Below, piece by piece: positions 34,988 to 36,984 of a DNA stretch of 36,984 nucleotides. The notes below the pieces were generated by a model. It saw nothing but the letters and a program-made list of their open reading frames with translations, did not search any database and was not told the DNA's origin. The stretch lies in assembly GCA_021827365.1 (NCBI GenBank), contig JAKAWK010000008.1, positions 1-36,984 of the forward strand. The letters are read 5' to 3'. The DNA comes from Nitrospirota bacterium. GTDB taxonomy: Bacteria > Nitrospirota > Leptospirillia > Leptospirillales > Leptospirillaceae. The position numbers and the translations under genes are program-made. How positions within the stretch are numbered: position 1 is the stretch's first letter; the number at the start of each line of letters is the position of its first letter.

Positions 34988-35102
34988 CCCCGTTCTTCAG
35001 GATGGGGTCTGGCAGTGTTTTGGGAAAATCACAACACGCTTTCGCCCTTCTCCTTAAGGGCGGGAATATCTTTCCTGATAGCGGGAATTTTTGAAAAATT
35101 CC
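34988..35102. repeat. Three consecutive hairpins, possible IS200/IS605-type end remnant
   Basis: CCCCGTTC-TTCA-GGATGGGG (34988-35007); CGCCCTT-N6-AAGGGCG (35043-35062); GGAATTTTT-G-AAAAATTCC (35084-35102). Confidence 0.55.
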
Positions 35103-35199
35103 TGGCCCTATCTTACGCCCCCTATAGATTGCCCTGACCTCCGGGAAAGAAGGAAGAAGGAGGCGATCTTTTTTTGCACCTCCATCCTCCAGACCGTCC

Positions 35200-35674
35200 C
35201 TTAGGATCTCCCCGGGCAGGAATCCAGCGGATACACTCCCTCAACCGGAAGATCCAGCGTATCGTGGACCAGCTGGTAGGCTTTCGTTTCTGGTTCGGGA
35301 GGGACTCCTTGAGCGCTTTGAGGGTTCTTCGAAGTTCTTCCTCCGCCAGGGCATAAACCAGAAGAGCTAGGCCCATGATCAGGGTGAGCGCCATGATCCT
35401 CCGCTCGGTCTTTAAAAAAAGGCATCTGCGAAGAGCAGGGGGTCCCTGAAGAACCGGAACCCCGTCTCGACCGACATCCCCCGGGACAGTCCTGCGCGAT
35501 CAGTTGGGATGCCGGAAGCGCCTCCTCGTTCAGGACATTCGTGGCGACGACAAAGAACCCTTTTCGGGAGAGTCGTTGGTCGATCGCCTCCCGCCTCCGT
35601 CTCTTCCTCGAAAGATCCCGCGATCCTGTACCCCACTCCGAATCGGTTCCCCCCCCCGCCATCCTGCCGGACAA
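35200..35674 (-). pseudogene. IS1634/IS4-like DDE transposase C-terminal remnant, frameshifted
   Basis: 'RLSRKGFFVVATNVLNEEALPASQLIAQD', 'VETGFRFFRDPLLFADAFF', 'MALTLIMGLALLVYALAEEELRRTLKALKESLPNQKRKPTSWSTIRWIF' in different minus frames. Confidence 0.82.
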
Positions 35675-35692
35675 GAGGCTTTGGGCTGGCGG

Positions 35693-36139
35693 TCAAAGCG
35701 TGTGACCCGAAAGGCCGAGCCCCAGGTGGAAGACGAGCCGTTCTCCCAAAAGGGCGGTTCCCAGAAGAAGAAGCATCAGGGCGATGTCGAATCCCGCCCA
35801 GAACCTCCGGAGCCCGGGGCGCCGGGGGGAGGCTCCTCCGAGAACGCGCGCGGTGGAGAGCCCCAGGAAAACAACGCCTATCTTTCCGTGGAGGCTTCCC
35901 AGAAAGATTTCCTGTCCGCCGTTCTGCAGGACCCTGTCATGGGCCAGGGCGATCCAGCCTGTCGCCACTCCCAGAAGAACAAGCCCCAGCCACCCCTCAA
36001 GGACCCCTCCAAAAGTGAGGTCGTCTCCTCCCCTGGACTCCGGAGAGCGGAGAAGACGCCTGATGTCCCACAGAATCACCAGGAGCCCAAGGCCGACCAC
36101 GAAGTGAATGAGGGCTGGATGGAGGTGGGACCAGGCCAT
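35693..36139 (-). CDS. DUF2231-like multi-TM membrane protein
   Basis: 'MAWSHLHPALIHFVVGLGLLVILWDIRRLL', 'GWIALAHDRVL', 'LHGKIGVVFLGLSTARVL'. Confidence 0.72.
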   Translation of the reverse strand: MAWSHLHPALIHFVVGLGLLVILWDIRRLLRSPESRGGDDLTFGGVLEGWLGLVLLGVATGWIALAHDRVLQNGGQEIFLGSLHGKIGVVFLGLSTARVLGGASPRRPGLRRFWAGFDIALMLLLLGTALLGERLVFHLGLGLSGHTL

Positions 36140-36299
36140 GGGCGAATTCCTTCCAAAGAGTTCGAAAACGAGGGATCCCGACACCGGGACGTGCCCCTTC
36201 TATCCCCCGGGTCATGTCATCGATGATGGGGAGAAAACGTCCGGACAAGGAGCATCCTTCAAAACGTCCGGGGTCTCCCGGAGTCGTTCCGGAGGAGGG

Positions 36300-36350
36300 A
36301 TTGTCCGACAATGGACAATGGGTGTGGTCGCTATATGGACAAAATTGTCC
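36300..36350. promoter_or_regulatory. Two GGACAA/TTGTCC-type dyads, candidate regulator operator
   Basis: ATTGTCC-N6-GGACAAT (36300-36319) and GGACAA-AA-TTGTCC (36337-36350). Confidence 0.5.
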
Positions 36351-36416
36351 GCATCAATCGTTCTCCCGATCCGGCCAAAATCTTGTAAATATTTAATATT
36401 TATTGGTTTTATATTC

Positions 36417-36432
36417 TGGCATGTTTCTTGAA
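36417..36432 (+). promoter_or_regulatory. Weak sigma-54-like promoter
   Basis: TGGCAT-GTTTC-TTGAA; -24 GG conserved, -12 GC replaced by GA. Confidence 0.3.
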
Positions 36433-36698
36433 TAAGGAGGGGTATCGTCTCCGTCCCTCCCCTGCCGGGAAAAAGACGGGTTCGGATGATGCCCTCCGGA
36501 ACAGAGCTGTTCCAGACAGGATCCATTTCTCGCTGCCGAGATCTTATCCAGTTTTTCGATGCGCCCGATTAGGCCGTCGGTTCTCTTTTCCAATCCAACA
36601 GACATGCCGGACATCCGGCCTTAATTCCGGACCTTTCGCTCATTGTACCCAAGGGTCCGGGTTTTCACTATATCTTAATCTTAACCGAAGGAGTTCCG

Positions 36699-36984
36699 AT
36701 GACGAAAAACCGTCGATCCACGCGAGGACGCCGCTTTGCCCTGGCTCTGGCATTCCTTCTCGCAGCCCAGGAAATTACTGTGGCGACGACCGGCCAGGCC
36801 TGGGCCGACTCGCAGACACCGGCGGCCACGGCCCCGGTCCCAACGACCGCTCCGGCGACTCCGGCTCCTGCGGCCGCCCCGGCTCCCCCGTCGGATCTGG
36901 TGGTGCCCGCCATGAACATCCATCTCAAGGGCTTCGTGGATGTCTACGCCCAGTACAATCCGACCTCGGCGGGAACCACCGACT
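36699..36984 (+). CDS. Porin-like outer-membrane protein, 3' truncated by window end
   Basis: 'MTKNRRSTRGRRFALALAFLLAAQEITVATTGQAWA' signal peptide, Ala/Pro/Thr linker, 'IHLKGFVDVYAQYNPTSAG' barrel start; GAAGGAG SD. Confidence 0.7.
   Translation, partial: MTKNRRSTRGRRFALALAFLLAAQEITVATTGQAWADSQTPAATAPVPTTAPATPAPAAAPAPPSDLVVPAMNIHLKGFVDVYAQYNPTSAGTTD

Noticed and set aside
36498-36513. GGAACAGAGCTGTTCC as a LexA box
   Set aside because: Spacing (GAAC-N6-GTTC) differs from the Gram-positive type GAAC-N4-GTTC and from E. coli CTGT-N8-ACAG; kept only as a palindrome
1-36984. CRISPR arrays, rRNA or tRNA genes
   Set aside because: No regularly spaced direct repeats, and no tRNA or rRNA signature sequences were seen by eye; a tRNAscan/Infernal run would be needed to exclude divergent cases

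Overview
The window is about 37 kb of high-GC bacterial chromosome. Gene content (acidophile-type cytochromes, a PEP-CTERM protein, ruvCAB) suggests a Leptospirillum/Nitrospirota-like organism, but that is inference only. Housekeeping and core-like blocks: two-component kinase/regulator, HtrA protease, ruvC-ruvA-ruvB, SDH-type serine protease, a co-directional run (ABM monooxygenase, PP-loop protein, radical SAM, HDAC-family, two small hypotheticals, class I FBPase), aldehyde dehydrogenase, Old Yellow Enzyme-type flavoprotein, degenerate-GGDEF protein, MCP, trans-sulfuration PLP enzyme. The most interesting part is an accessory islet at about 15.8-21.9 kb. It is bracketed by decayed IS607-like tnpA, IS3 orfA and tnpB remnants. 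It carries a minus-strand trio: a Tat-signal DsrE-like protein, an orphan periplasmic substrate-binding protein, and a 695-aa pentaheme cytochrome. The cytochrome looks like a fusion of an AdhB-type triheme module with a TsdA-type thiosulfate dehydrogenase module. A second sulfur-relay-like locus (YCF48-like, membrane protein, DsrE/DsrF/DsrH-like trio, OppC/OppB-like permeases) lies at 24.2-28.8 kb. A PEP-CTERM gene at 34.1 kb has a near-consensus sigma-54 site with tandem dyads upstream. A similar dyad-plus-sigma-54-like arrangement occurs near 36.3 kb upstream of a porin-like gene truncated by the window end. All family assignments come from reading protein motifs by eye; no database search was run.
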